Assembly: GCA_024276775.1 (NCBI GenBank)
Contig: JAJRWO010000068.1
Coordinates: 1 to 14,762, forward strand
DNA from: Gammaproteobacteria bacterium
GTDB lineage: Bacteria; Pseudomonadota; Gammaproteobacteria; Tenderiales; Tenderiaceae
Direction of reading: 5' to 3'
Length of the DNA stretch: 14,762 bases
The position numbers and the translations under genes are program-made. Below, in pieces: positions 8,461 through 14,762 of the stretch (position 1 is its first letter; every line of letters starts with the position of its first letter). Below the pieces are notes generated by a model. That model searched no databases and was not told the origin of the DNA. It saw only the letters and a list, made by a program, of their open reading frames with translations.

Positions 8461-9146
8461 TGAAGCATGCACCACTGGTGAAACGTATTGCCTACCATTT
8501 GATGTGTCGTTTACCCCCGAGTGTCCAGGCGGATGATCTGATACAGGCTGGCATGATTGGCCTGCTTGAAGCCGCTCGCAATTATGATTCCACACAGGGT
8601 GCCAGTTTTGAAACGTATGCCGGTATTCGCGTCCGTGGAGCCATGCTTGATGAAATTCGTAAAAATGACTGGGCACCTCGTTCAGTTCATCGCAAGGCAC
8701 GTAAAGTGGCCGAGGCGGTGCGCCAGATCGAAAGCATGATGGGGCGTGATGCCCGTGATAATGAAGTTGCTGAAGCGCTTGAAATGTCACTGGACGAATA
8801 CCATCAAACACTTCAGGCTGCGAGTGGATACTTGGTGCTTAGTTTTGATGAATTAGGTGCCGATGATGAGGCTGTTGCAACCAATATCAATCTTTCTTCT
8901 GTGGCAATAACGCCATTTGATGGGCTGCAAAAAGAAGATTTCAAGCGTAGTTTAGCCAAAGCGATCGCGGGACTGCCTGAACGTGAATGCCTCGTCATGA
9001 CACTTTACTACGATGAAGAGTTAAATCTGCGTGAAATAGGTTCGATTTTGGGGGTCAGTGAATCCCGTGTGAGTCAAATTCACAGCCAGGCTTTAATACG
9101 TTTGCAGGCGCGTTTAGGGCAGTGGACGAAAAAGGATTCAGATTAA
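8454..9146 (+). CDS. fliA: FliA, flagellar sigma factor sigma-28 (main reading frame)
   Basis: FliA directs RNA polymerase to late flagellar and chemotaxis promoters and is held inactive by FlgM until the hook is finished. From TTG 8454 the frame encodes 230 residues. Region 2 is seen in APLVKRIAYHL, DDLIQAGMIGLLEAARNYD and ASFETYAGIRVRGAMLDEIR; region 3 in RKARKVAEAVRQIESMMGRD; region 4 in LPERECLVMTLYYDEELNLR followed by EIGSILGVSESRVSQIHSQA. All conserved parts are intact. Only the start is abnormal: the frame is closed by TAA at 8400-8402 and offers only TTG 8454 and GTG 8460, both without a good ribosome site, whereas a well-placed ATG at 8377 lies one frame away. The protein may be made by frameshifting at 8418-8425, by restart at GTG 8460, or the sequence may carry a one-base deletion. 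Expected intact length is about 256 residues. Confidence 0.93.
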   Translation: MVVKHAPLVKRIAYHLMCRLPPSVQADDLIQAGMIGLLEAARNYDSTQGASFETYAGIRVRGAMLDEIRKNDWAPRSVHRKARKVAEAVRQIESMMGRDARDNEVAEALEMSLDEYHQTLQAASGYLVLSFDELGADDEAVATNINLSSVAITPFDGLQKEDFKRSLAKAIAGLPERECLVMTLYYDEELNLREIGSILGVSESRVSQIHSQALIRLQARLGQWTKKDSD

Positions 9147-9159
9147 TTTAAATCAGGCC

Positions 9160-9186
9160 TAAACATTTCCAGCCAAGTGCAGATAA
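9160..9186 (+). promoter_or_regulatory. Sigma-28 (FliA) promoter upstream of cheY
   Basis: TAAACATT (9160-9167), an 11-base spacer and GCAGATAA (9179-9186) match the sigma-28 consensus TAAAGTTT-N11-GCCGATAA at 6 of 8 and 7 of 8 positions, with exact spacing. It lies in the largest intergenic gap between genes in the window, about 80 bases before the cheY start. Transcription would begin near 9191-9194. By inference it drives cheY, cheZ, cheA, cheB and motC under control of the sigma factor encoded just upstream. Confidence 0.8.
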
Positions 9187-9253
9187 CAATAGGGAGATTA
9201 TGGAACAATAAATATATAGCGTCCATAGTTCTTTCAAGAATCACTAGGTAAAT

Positions 9254-9259
9254 GGAGGT
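9254..9259 (+). promoter_or_regulatory. Strong ribosome binding site selecting a TTG start for cheY
   Basis: GGAGGT is the best Shine-Dalgarno in the window. It lies eight bases before TTG 9268 but 20 bases before the next in-frame ATG (9280), so it supports the TTG start. The ATG at 9252 overlapping this site is in another frame and soon meets a stop. Confidence 0.75.
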
Positions 9260-9267
9260 TTCTAGTC

Positions 9268-9657
9268 TTGGATAAGAATATGAAAATTCTGATTGTAGAT
9301 GATTTTTCTACAATGCGCAGGATCATCAAAAACCTATTAAGAGATCTGGGTTTTAGTAACACTGATGAAGCGGATGATGGTAATACGGCATTACCAAAAC
9401 TTCAGTCGGGTAATTTTGACTTCCTTGTCACCGACTGGAATATGCCCGGTATGCAGGGAATCGATCTCCTTAAGGCCGTTCGTGCCGATCCAAACCTTGC
9501 AAGTCTCCCTGTTCTTTTGGTGACTGCCGAAGCAAAAAAAGAACAGATTGTTGAAGCTGCTCAGGCCGGTGTTAACGGCTATGTCGTTAAGCCTTTTACT
9601 GCCGCCACGTTGAAGGAAAAAATCGATAAGATTTTTGAACGCATCGAAGCGGGTTAA
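9268..9657 (+). CDS. cheY: CheY, chemotaxis response regulator
   Basis: CheY carries the chemotaxis signal: phosphorylated by CheA, it binds FliM and changes flagellar rotation. The 129-residue product is a single receiver domain. Key residues are present: the acidic pair Asp11-Asp12 (ILIVDDFSTMRR), the phosphoacceptor Asp56 (FLVTDWNMPG), Thr86 (LLVTAEAK) and Lys108 (GYVVKPF). The start is TTG, giving MDKNMKIL, as chosen by the GGAGGT site. It is the first gene after the sigma-28 promoter and is followed 39 bases later by cheZ. A short GTTAA-GGT-TTAAC inverted repeat overlaps its stop but has no U tract, so it is not a terminator. Confidence 0.98.
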   Translation: MDKNMKILIVDDFSTMRRIIKNLLRDLGFSNTDEADDGNTALPKLQSGNFDFLVTDWNMPGMQGIDLLKAVRADPNLASLPVLLVTAEAKKEQIVEAAQAGVNGYVVKPFTAATLKEKIDKIFERIEAG

Positions 9658-9696
9658 GGTTTAACGACACGCATCTGAAACAATGGGATATTCATA

Positions 9697-10452
9697 ATGA
9701 ACGAAAATAATATTTGCAGTGATGACGGCCTGGAGTATGCAAAAAAATTAGTTGCTTGCATAGAACAAGGTCATCAGGAAGAAGCTGAAAAGGTCATGGA
9801 GGACCTGTCGGCACTGCGAGAAAATCATTTGTTTCAAGAGCTGGGAAAGCTTACCCGTGATTTGCATGACACAATGGTAGGGTTTCAGCTCGATAGCAAA
9901 ATTGCAGATATGGCGGCAACGGATATTCCTGATGCGGCAGAGCGTTTAAATCACGTTATTACCTTAACTGAGCAAGCAGCAGACAAAACACTTTCTGCCG
10001 TTGAGGCATCAATGTTGCTTTTTGATGAGCTTCGGAAAAAGAGTGAAAAGCTACATGGGAACTGGGATCGTTTCAGGAAGCGTGACATGGATGTCGATGA
10101 GTTTCGTTCTATGAGCGCTGAATTGGATGAGTTTTTTCAGTGGTTGGATCAAAAAACACCTGAAATTAGCAGCAGCCTTTCAGACATCATGATGGCGCAG
10201 GGGTTTCAGGATTTGACCGGGCAAATTATTGGCCGAGTGATTACCTTGGTGCAGGATGTTGAGGAAGGGTTGGTAGGCTTGATCCGTATGACAGGACAAA
10301 GAATGCATGTTCCTGGGACAGTGGAGAAAGACAAGAAAAAGGATGGGGCGGCTATTGAAGCGGTTGGACCCGCTGTGCCGGGTGTTGATAAAGGTGACAT
10401 CGTGAATAATCAGGACGATGTCGATGATCTTTTATCCAGCCTGGGTTTTTGA
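9697..10452 (+). CDS. cheZ: CheZ, CheY-P phosphatase
   Basis: CheZ removes the phosphate from CheY-P and so ends the signal. The 251-residue product is mostly helical, consistent with the long four-helix bundle of the family. The catalytic signature is present in MAQGFQDLTGQIIGRV, with Asp172 and Gln176 corresponding to the essential Asp and Gln of E. coli CheZ. A charged flexible linker (about 205-238) is followed by the C-terminal peptide DDVDDLLSSLGF, the conserved CheY-binding tail. Start ATG 9697 has a modest TGGGAT upstream. CheZ is largely restricted to Beta- and Gammaproteobacteria, which supports the taxonomic reading. Confidence 0.98.
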   Translation: MNENNICSDDGLEYAKKLVACIEQGHQEEAEKVMEDLSALRENHLFQELGKLTRDLHDTMVGFQLDSKIADMAATDIPDAAERLNHVITLTEQAADKTLSAVEASMLLFDELRKKSEKLHGNWDRFRKRDMDVDEFRSMSAELDEFFQWLDQKTPEISSSLSDIMMAQGFQDLTGQIIGRVITLVQDVEEGLVGLIRMTGQRMHVPGTVEKDKKKDGAAIEAVGPAVPGVDKGDIVNNQDDVDDLLSSLGF

Positions 10453-10474
10453 GTATAACGGGGTGGTGGTTTAG

Positions 10475-12532
10475 ATGGCAATTGATCTGAATGATGAAAT
10501 CCTGCAGGATTTTCTGGTTGAAGCAGGTGAAATTCTTGAGCTACTTGGTGAACAGCTAGTCGAGCTTGAGCAGGCACCGGATGATCTAGAACTCTTGAAT
10601 GCCGTATTTCGTGGCTTTCATACGGTTAAAGGTGGTGGTGGTTTTTTAGGGCTGGATACATTGGTCACAATCTGTCACCGTGCTGAAGATGTCTTTAATT
10701 TGCTACGACAAGGTGAACGCCAAGTAACACCAAAATTGATGGACGTGATTTTACAGGTCACGGATGTTGTTAATGACATGATGGATTCTATTCGTTCAGG
10801 TGTCGATCCAGAGGCTGCTGAGCCTGCCTTATTGCAAGCGCTTGAGGCAATACTGAAAGATGAAGCTGATGCTAAAGCAGTGCCAGAGCCAGAAGGGGTA
10901 ACAGAACCCGCAGTGGCACTGACGTCGGCTGATGAAATTACGGATGATGAATTCGACCTTCTGTTGGATGATTTGCATGGTCAGACGCCAGCCCCGGCCG
11001 AAATGGCGGCGACGCCCGCGTCTGATACAGATGAAATTACTGAAGATGAATTTGAAGCGCTGTTAGATCAGTTGCATGATGATGCCGCACTAAAACAAGA
11101 CGTCGCCTCCGCAACAGAAGACGTTAAAGCGAGTGAAACGGTAACCACAAGCACGGGTTCATCGGATGAGATGAATGAAGGTGAGTTTGAAGCCTTGCTC
11201 GACGACCTTGATGCTAAGAAAAAAGCGGCAGCTTCAACATCAAAAGCCGAGCCAGCACCAGCACCGAAACAAGCGTCTAAGCCTGCTGCTCCTGCGGCCA
11301 AAAAACCAGAAACAAAATCAAAACCCGTAACCAAAGCCGTCAAGGAAGCCCCTCCCGCTGAGACAACCGTCAGGGTCGACACCAAACGGCTGGATGATAT
11401 TATGAATTTGGTGGGTGAATTAGTATTAGTGCGCAATCGCATGGCGACACTGAAATCGACAATGACGGCGGATGAGGAGGTGGCTAAAGCCATTGCCAAT
11501 CTTGACCTGGTCACCGCTGATCTACAAACTTCGGTGATGAAAACACGGATGCAACCGATTAAAAAAGTGTTTGGTCGTTTTCCTCGCGTTGTTCGTGACC
11601 TTGCCCGCAGCCTTAAAAAAGAAATTAACCTGGAATTGATTGGCGAAGAAACTGATCTTGATAAAAATCTGGTTGAGGCTTTAGCAGATCCGCTGGTGCA
11701 TCTGGTACGAAATGCGGTGGATCATGGTGTGGAATTGCCAGACGTGCGTGAACAGGCGGGTAAGCCCAGAGCGGGTACGGTGATCTTGTCGGCAACCCAG
11801 GAAGGTGATCATATTCTCCTGACGATTGATGATGATGGTAAGGGCATGGATGCAGATGTGTTGCGAGCCAGTGCAGTAGAAAAAGGCATGATGGATACCG
11901 ATGCGGCTGCTCGACTGGATGAAAAGGCCTGTTACAACCTGATTTTTGCACCGGGTTTTTCAACTAAAACGGAAATTTCTGATGTCTCTGGACGTGGTGT
12001 TGGCATGGACGTTGTTAAGACCAGAATTTCGCAATTAAATGGTGCCGTTGAGGTTGATTCTAACCTTGGCAAGGGCAGCCGAATCACCATTAAATTACCA
12101 TTGACACTCGCTATTATGCCGACACTGATGGTGGTGTTAGGGGGGCAGGTATTTGCTTTACCGCTGGCGAATGTTAATGAAATATTTGATATGGAATCAG
12201 CAAAACTGAGTACGGTGGATGGCAAGGAGGTTGTTATTATTCGTGAAAAGGCTGTGCCATTGGTACGGCTGAGTCACTGGTTGGTGAGCAATCCGGTTCA
12301 GACAACAGGTGTTAAAACCGAGGGGTTTGTCGTGGTGACCACCATTGCGGGGCAGCATATCGGCTGTGTTGTTGATCAACTAGTAGGTCAGGAAGAGGTT
12401 GTGATCAAACCGTTGGGTGCTATGTTGCACGGAACCAAAGGTGTTTCAGGTGCAACCATTACAGGCAATGGTGGAATCGCCCTGATACTTGATATGCCAG
12501 GGTTGATGGAAACCTATGCCAGTCGTATTTAG
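10475..12532 (+). CDS. cheA: CheA, chemotaxis histidine kinase
   Basis: CheA autophosphorylates under receptor control and passes phosphate to CheY and CheB. The 685-residue product has an Hpt (P1) domain at about 5-105 with phosphorylated His49 in FRGFHTVKGGGG. A long linker (about 110-300) carries three acidic repeats and an Ala/Pro/Lys-rich stretch, and I see no folded P2 domain like that of E. coli. The P3 dimer helices begin at Asp302 (DTKRLDDIMNLVGELVLV). The ATPase domain has the N box around Asn413 (RNAVDHG), DDDGKGMD at 452-459 and GRGVGMD at 506-512. A CheW-like P5 domain fills about 545-685. The ATG at 10475 has only GGGGTGG upstream, so coupling to cheZ is likely. Confidence 0.98.
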   Translation: MAIDLNDEILQDFLVEAGEILELLGEQLVELEQAPDDLELLNAVFRGFHTVKGGGGFLGLDTLVTICHRAEDVFNLLRQGERQVTPKLMDVILQVTDVVNDMMDSIRSGVDPEAAEPALLQALEAILKDEADAKAVPEPEGVTEPAVALTSADEITDDEFDLLLDDLHGQTPAPAEMAATPASDTDEITEDEFEALLDQLHDDAALKQDVASATEDVKASETVTTSTGSSDEMNEGEFEALLDDLDAKKKAAASTSKAEPAPAPKQASKPAAPAAKKPETKSKPVTKAVKEAPPAETTVRVDTKRLDDIMNLVGELVLVRNRMATLKSTMTADEEVAKAIANLDLVTADLQTSVMKTRMQPIKKVFGRFPRVVRDLARSLKKEINLELIGEETDLDKNLVEALADPLVHLVRNAVDHGVELPDVREQAGKPRAGTVILSATQEGDHILLTIDDDGKGMDADVLRASAVEKGMMDTDAAARLDEKACYNLIFAPGFSTKTEISDVSGRGVGMDVVKTRISQLNGAVEVDSNLGKGSRITIKLPLTLAIMPTLMVVLGGQVFALPLANVNEIFDMESAKLSTVDGKEVVIIREKAVPLVRLSHWLVSNPVQTTGVKTEGFVVVTTIAGQHIGCVVDQLVGQEEVVIKPLGAMLHGTKGVSGATITGNGGIALILDMPGLMETYASRI
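10931..11215 (+). repeat. Three acidic DE-EF-LLD-L motifs in the CheA linker
   Basis: The CheA linker holds three related 17-residue motifs: DEITDDEFDLLLDDLHG (153-169), DEITEDEFEALLDQLHD (186-202) and DEMNEGEFEALLDDLDA (231-247). Spacing between starts is 33 and 45 residues, with variable Ala/Pro-rich sequence between. I recall similar motifs in Pseudomonas CheA. Their pattern (acidic, then Phe-x-x-Leu-Leu-Asp-x-Leu) resembles the CheZ tail DDVDDLLSSLGF encoded next door. Confidence 0.85.
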
Positions 12533-12541
12533 GAGAACAGC

Positions 12542-13603
12542 ATGGCCGTTCGGGTACTTGTCGTTGATGATTCATCATTTTTTCGGCGACGATTAACCGA
12601 AATTTTCAATAGCGACACACACCTTAACGTTATTGGTGCAGCGGTAAACGGCCTGGAAGCTGTTGAGCTGGTGAAAAAACTCAAGCCTGATGTTGTGACC
12701 ATGGATATAGAAATGCCTGTTATGGATGGTATTACAGCGGTCAAAAGAATCATGCAATCTAATCCACTGCCTATTTTGATGTTTTCATCTTTGACCACTG
12801 ATGGTGCACAGGCGACCCTGAATGCGCTTGAAGCTGGTGCAGTGGATTTTCTGCCAAAACGGATGGAAGATATTTCTCAAGACAGGGATGCGGCCAAGCG
12901 ACAACTGTGCGCCAGGGTTCGTTTGATTAGCGCCAAGGGATTGAAAAAAGCAGCCTTGGCCGCCACACGACCGTCTATCAAAAAAACAGACCCTGCGTTA
13001 GTGAAATCTTTGACGCCGATAAAAAATCGTCGCGGCGGTTATCGTTTGCTCATCTTAGGCACCTCAACAGGTGGCCCGGTGGCGCTGCAAAAAGTGTTAA
13101 CCCATTTACCGGCAACATTTCCGCTCCCCATTTTGTTGGTGCAGCACATGCCCGCTAGCTTTACGCTGGCGTTTGCTGAGCGGCTTAACAAACTTTCCGG
13201 AATATCGGTCAAGGAAGCGTGTGATGGTGATCATTTGCAAAAAGGCTGGGCATATCTGGCACCCGGTGGGAAACAAATGTTGGTTGAGGATCAGCGTGGT
13301 GCACAGGTGATCAGAATTATTGATAGTCCAGCAGACCAAACCTATAAACCCAGTGTTGATATAACCTTTGGTTCTGCGGCAAAACTGTTTGCTGCTGATG
13401 TGCTCGCTGTTGTGATGACAGGTATGGGGGCTGATGGCCGCGAAGGTGCAAAAATGTTGAAAAATAAAGGTTCCACCGTATGGGCTCAGGACAAGGAAAC
13501 CAGTGTCATTTATGGTATGCCTGCAGCGATTGCTGAGGCGGGGCTGGCAGACAATATATTGCCATTGGACGCCATTGCTCCGGCGTTGATGGATAGCGTT
13601 TGA
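12542..13603 (+). CDS. cheB: CheB, receptor-modification methylesterase
   Basis: CheB removes methyl groups from (or deamidates) chemoreceptors, resetting sensitivity, and is activated by CheA. The 353-residue product has a receiver domain (1-120) with Asp9-Asp10 (VLVVDDSS) and phosphoacceptor Asp55 (VTMDIEMPVMDG). A linker of about 40 residues leads to the methylesterase domain, where the catalytic triad is visible: Ser175 in LGTSTGGP, His202 in VQHMP, and Asp298 in TGMGADGREG. The ATG is nine bases after the cheA stop, with AGGAG at 12531-12535 overlapping that stop. cheR, which encodes the opposing methyltransferase, is not in the window. Confidence 0.98.
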   Translation: MAVRVLVVDDSSFFRRRLTEIFNSDTHLNVIGAAVNGLEAVELVKKLKPDVVTMDIEMPVMDGITAVKRIMQSNPLPILMFSSLTTDGAQATLNALEAGAVDFLPKRMEDISQDRDAAKRQLCARVRLISAKGLKKAALAATRPSIKKTDPALVKSLTPIKNRRGGYRLLILGTSTGGPVALQKVLTHLPATFPLPILLVQHMPASFTLAFAERLNKLSGISVKEACDGDHLQKGWAYLAPGGKQMLVEDQRGAQVIRIIDSPADQTYKPSVDITFGSAAKLFAADVLAVVMTGMGADGREGAKMLKNKGSTVWAQDKETSVIYGMPAAIAEAGLADNILPLDAIAPALMDSV

Positions 13604-13610
13604 TTAGCGC

Positions 13611-14351
13611 ATGGATATTTTAACACTCTTGGGTTTGCTGATCGGTTTTGGTGCCATCATTGGCGGCAATATCCTTGAAGGTGGTCATACATCGTCACTG
13701 CTACAGCTAACAGCGGCGTTGATCGTACTTGGCGGAACAGTGGGTGCAGTGCTGGTGCAAACTCAGTTGCCTGTTTTTATGCACTCACTGAAAATATTGT
13801 CATGGGTGTTCAAACCGCCAAAGATTGAACAAAAATTAGCCGTTGAAAAGATTGTCGGCTGGAGTAATATCGCCCGGAAAGAAGGCTTGTTAGGGCTGGA
13901 ATCTTTGGTTGAGTCAGAGACGGATCTATTTGCCAAAAAGGGGCTGCAACTGTTGGTTGATGGCAGTGAGCCTGAATCTATTCGTAATATTCTTGAAGTT
14001 GAGATTGACGTAAAAGAGCATTTTGATACTCAAGCGGCCAAGGTGTATGAAGGCTATGGTGGTTACTCACCGACCATTGGCATTATCGGCGCAGTGATGG
14101 GCTTGATTCATGTGATGAACAATCTTGCTGATCCAAGTAAATTAGGCGCGGGAATAGCCGTTGCCTTCGTTGCGACAATTTATGGCGTTGCGCTTGCCAA
14201 TCTAATTTTTTTACCGGTAGCAAATAAATTGAAAAGCCATATTCATAATCAGTCTCAGTTTCGTGAAATGATGGTTGAAGGGGTGATTTCAATTGCTGAG
14301 GGTGAAAATCCAAGGAATATTGAAACCAAGCTTGAAGGTTATCTGGGATAA
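13611..14351 (+). CDS. motC: MotC, MotA-family flagellar stator protein
   Basis: This is the larger, ion-channel and torque-generating half of a flagellar stator. The 246-residue product opens with GLLIGFGAIIGGNILEGGH and a second helix ALIVLGGTVGAVL; the cytoplasmic part contains ARKEGLLGLESL and KGLQLLVDGSEPESIRNILE. Two more helices follow, in YSPTIGIIGAVMGLIHVM and GAGIAVAFVATIYGVALANL. This pattern and the position after cheB match Pseudomonas MotC more than MotA. The ATG is seven bases after cheB with no clear ribosome site. The MotB-type partner (motD) normally follows at once; here the next DNA is a transposase relic. Whether the stator uses protons or sodium ions cannot be read from this subunit. 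Confidence 0.95.
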   Translation: MDILTLLGLLIGFGAIIGGNILEGGHTSSLLQLTAALIVLGGTVGAVLVQTQLPVFMHSLKILSWVFKPPKIEQKLAVEKIVGWSNIARKEGLLGLESLVESETDLFAKKGLQLLVDGSEPESIRNILEVEIDVKEHFDTQAAKVYEGYGGYSPTIGIIGAVMGLIHVMNNLADPSKLGAGIAVAFVATIYGVALANLIFLPVANKLKSHIHNQSQFREMMVEGVISIAEGENPRNIETKLEGYLG

Positions 14352-14375
14352 CATTTTTGCTTGTTTGTTTTGAAC

Positions 14376-14762
14376 TCAAATCAGCCTGTTAATGTTTTTT
14401 TCATTAATCCCTGTTAGCGCTTCAAAGGCCTAAATCACCAGACGCTTTTTGGGCCAGCTATTCAGTTTGTGTACAGAATCTAGAATCTGCCTTTTTGTCA
14501 CATCAATGGGTTCCATTCACTCAAAAGTCATTAGAATTTTTATTCTGACCCCGTTCCCAAGAGTGATATGGCTTGGCGATATACGTCTTGCATTGTATCG
14601 ATTTTGCATCTGGCTTGAAATTATATTTTTCTTTTTCGGTCACTTCGCCGTCTTTTTTCACTCGCTGACCGTAAACTCATGAACGAAATTCTTCGCTTCC
14701 AAGATAGGGCATTGTATTGGTCTTGGCATCGGATAAAATTATCAAACCATAATAAATAGTGC
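14376..14762 (-). pseudogene. Decayed IS30-family transposase (C-terminal part), running off the window
   Basis: No intact gene follows motC, but the minus strand holds ordered pieces of an IS30-type DDE transposase. At 14586-14527 one frame reads TYIAKPYHSWERGQNKN, matching the family motif PY-SWERG-NEN; the final catalytic Glu of NEN appears as Lys. After a frame change, 14501-14433 reads VTKRQILDSVHKLNS then WPKKRLVI, like the region containing LNNRPRK in the family. Past a TAG, 14429-14379 reads AFEALTGINEKNINRLI, the expected C-terminal end. Stops at 14517-14519 and 14430-14432, a frame change near 14520 and missing codons between blocks show the gene is dead. Sequence at 14611-14762 is less clear. 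Terminal inverted repeats and target duplications were not recognised. Confidence 0.72.
14590..14743. repeat. Imperfect direct repeat in the transposase relic
   Basis: The stretches starting at 14590 and 14709 share GCATTGTAT and then align imperfectly for about 35 bases to a shared AAATTAT, with one-base gaps. They are 119 bases apart. This may mark a local duplication during decay of the element, or be chance in AT-rich DNA. Confidence 0.4.

Noticed and set aside
8455..8482. Hairpin downstream of the A8 tract that might stimulate frameshifting
   Set aside because: TGGTAGTG can pair with CACCACTGG only with a mismatch and two wobble pairs. It starts about 30 bases after the slip site, farther than usual, so it is weak support.
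8266..8811. 181-codon open frame on the minus strand across flhG and fliA
   Set aside because: It runs antisense to conserved flhG and sigma-28 sequence, has no family resemblance or ribosome site that I can see, and is best explained as a shadow of those genes.
11068..11514. 148-codon minus-strand open frame opposite cheA
   Set aside because: It lies opposite the Ala/Pro/Lys-rich CheA linker. Its Ser/Ala-rich product follows from that composition rather than from a gene.
14389..14407. TTAATG-T7-CATTAA inverted repeat as a terminator for the motC transcript
   Set aside because: The stem is six A/T-rich pairs with no following U tract on the plus strand, and it falls within decayed coding sequence of the transposase.
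14449..14682. 77-codon plus-strand open frame after motC
   Set aside because: The reverse strand of the same DNA carries recognisable transposase pieces. The plus-strand product resembles nothing I know and lacks a ribosome site.

Overview
The window is a flagellar assembly and chemotaxis locus in which every gene lies on the + strand. The order fliM (3' end only), fliN, fliO, fliP, fliQ, fliR, flhB, flhA, flhF, flhG, fliA, cheY, cheZ, cheA, cheB, motC is the arrangement known from polarly flagellated Gammaproteobacteria such as Pseudomonas and its marine relatives. FlhF/FlhG, CheZ, a Pseudomonas-like CheA with acidic repeats and a MotC-type stator protein all fit that group. Base composition looks moderate, near 45% G+C by eye. 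I cannot name the genus.

Positions 1-8358 encode the C-ring proteins (FliM, FliN), the type III export gate (FliO, FliP, FliQ, FliR, FlhB, FlhA) and the pair that sets flagellar number and place (FlhF GTPase, FlhG ATPase). Genes are packed with overlaps or gaps of at most 55 bases, so co-transcription is likely. Positions 8377-9146 carry the flagellar sigma factor FliA (sigma-28). Its well-placed ATG and Shine-Dalgarno lie in a different frame from the sigma-28 body. The two frames are joined exactly by a -1 shift on an A-AAA-AAA heptamer in a run of eight A. Without a shift, the upstream frame ends after 27 codons at a TAG that overlaps a GTG in the sigma frame.

A 121-base gap follows (9147-9267) and holds a close match to a sigma-28 promoter. 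It should drive cheY, cheZ, cheA, cheB and motC, so FliA would switch on the chemotaxis genes just downstream of its own gene. In this part CheA phosphorylates CheY and CheB, CheZ dephosphorylates CheY, CheB demethylates receptors, and MotC is one half of a stator.

Positions 14352-14762 contain no intact gene. The minus strand carries decayed pieces of the C-terminal half of an IS30-family transposase, with stops, a frame change and small deletions. The relic sits where motD, the usual partner of motC, would be expected. motD is not in the window; it may lie past the relic or be lost.

Most of the window is a conserved, well-known system. The points that deserve attention are the split fliA reading frame, the IS30 relic in place of motD, and three repeated acidic motifs in CheA that resemble CheY-docking peptides.
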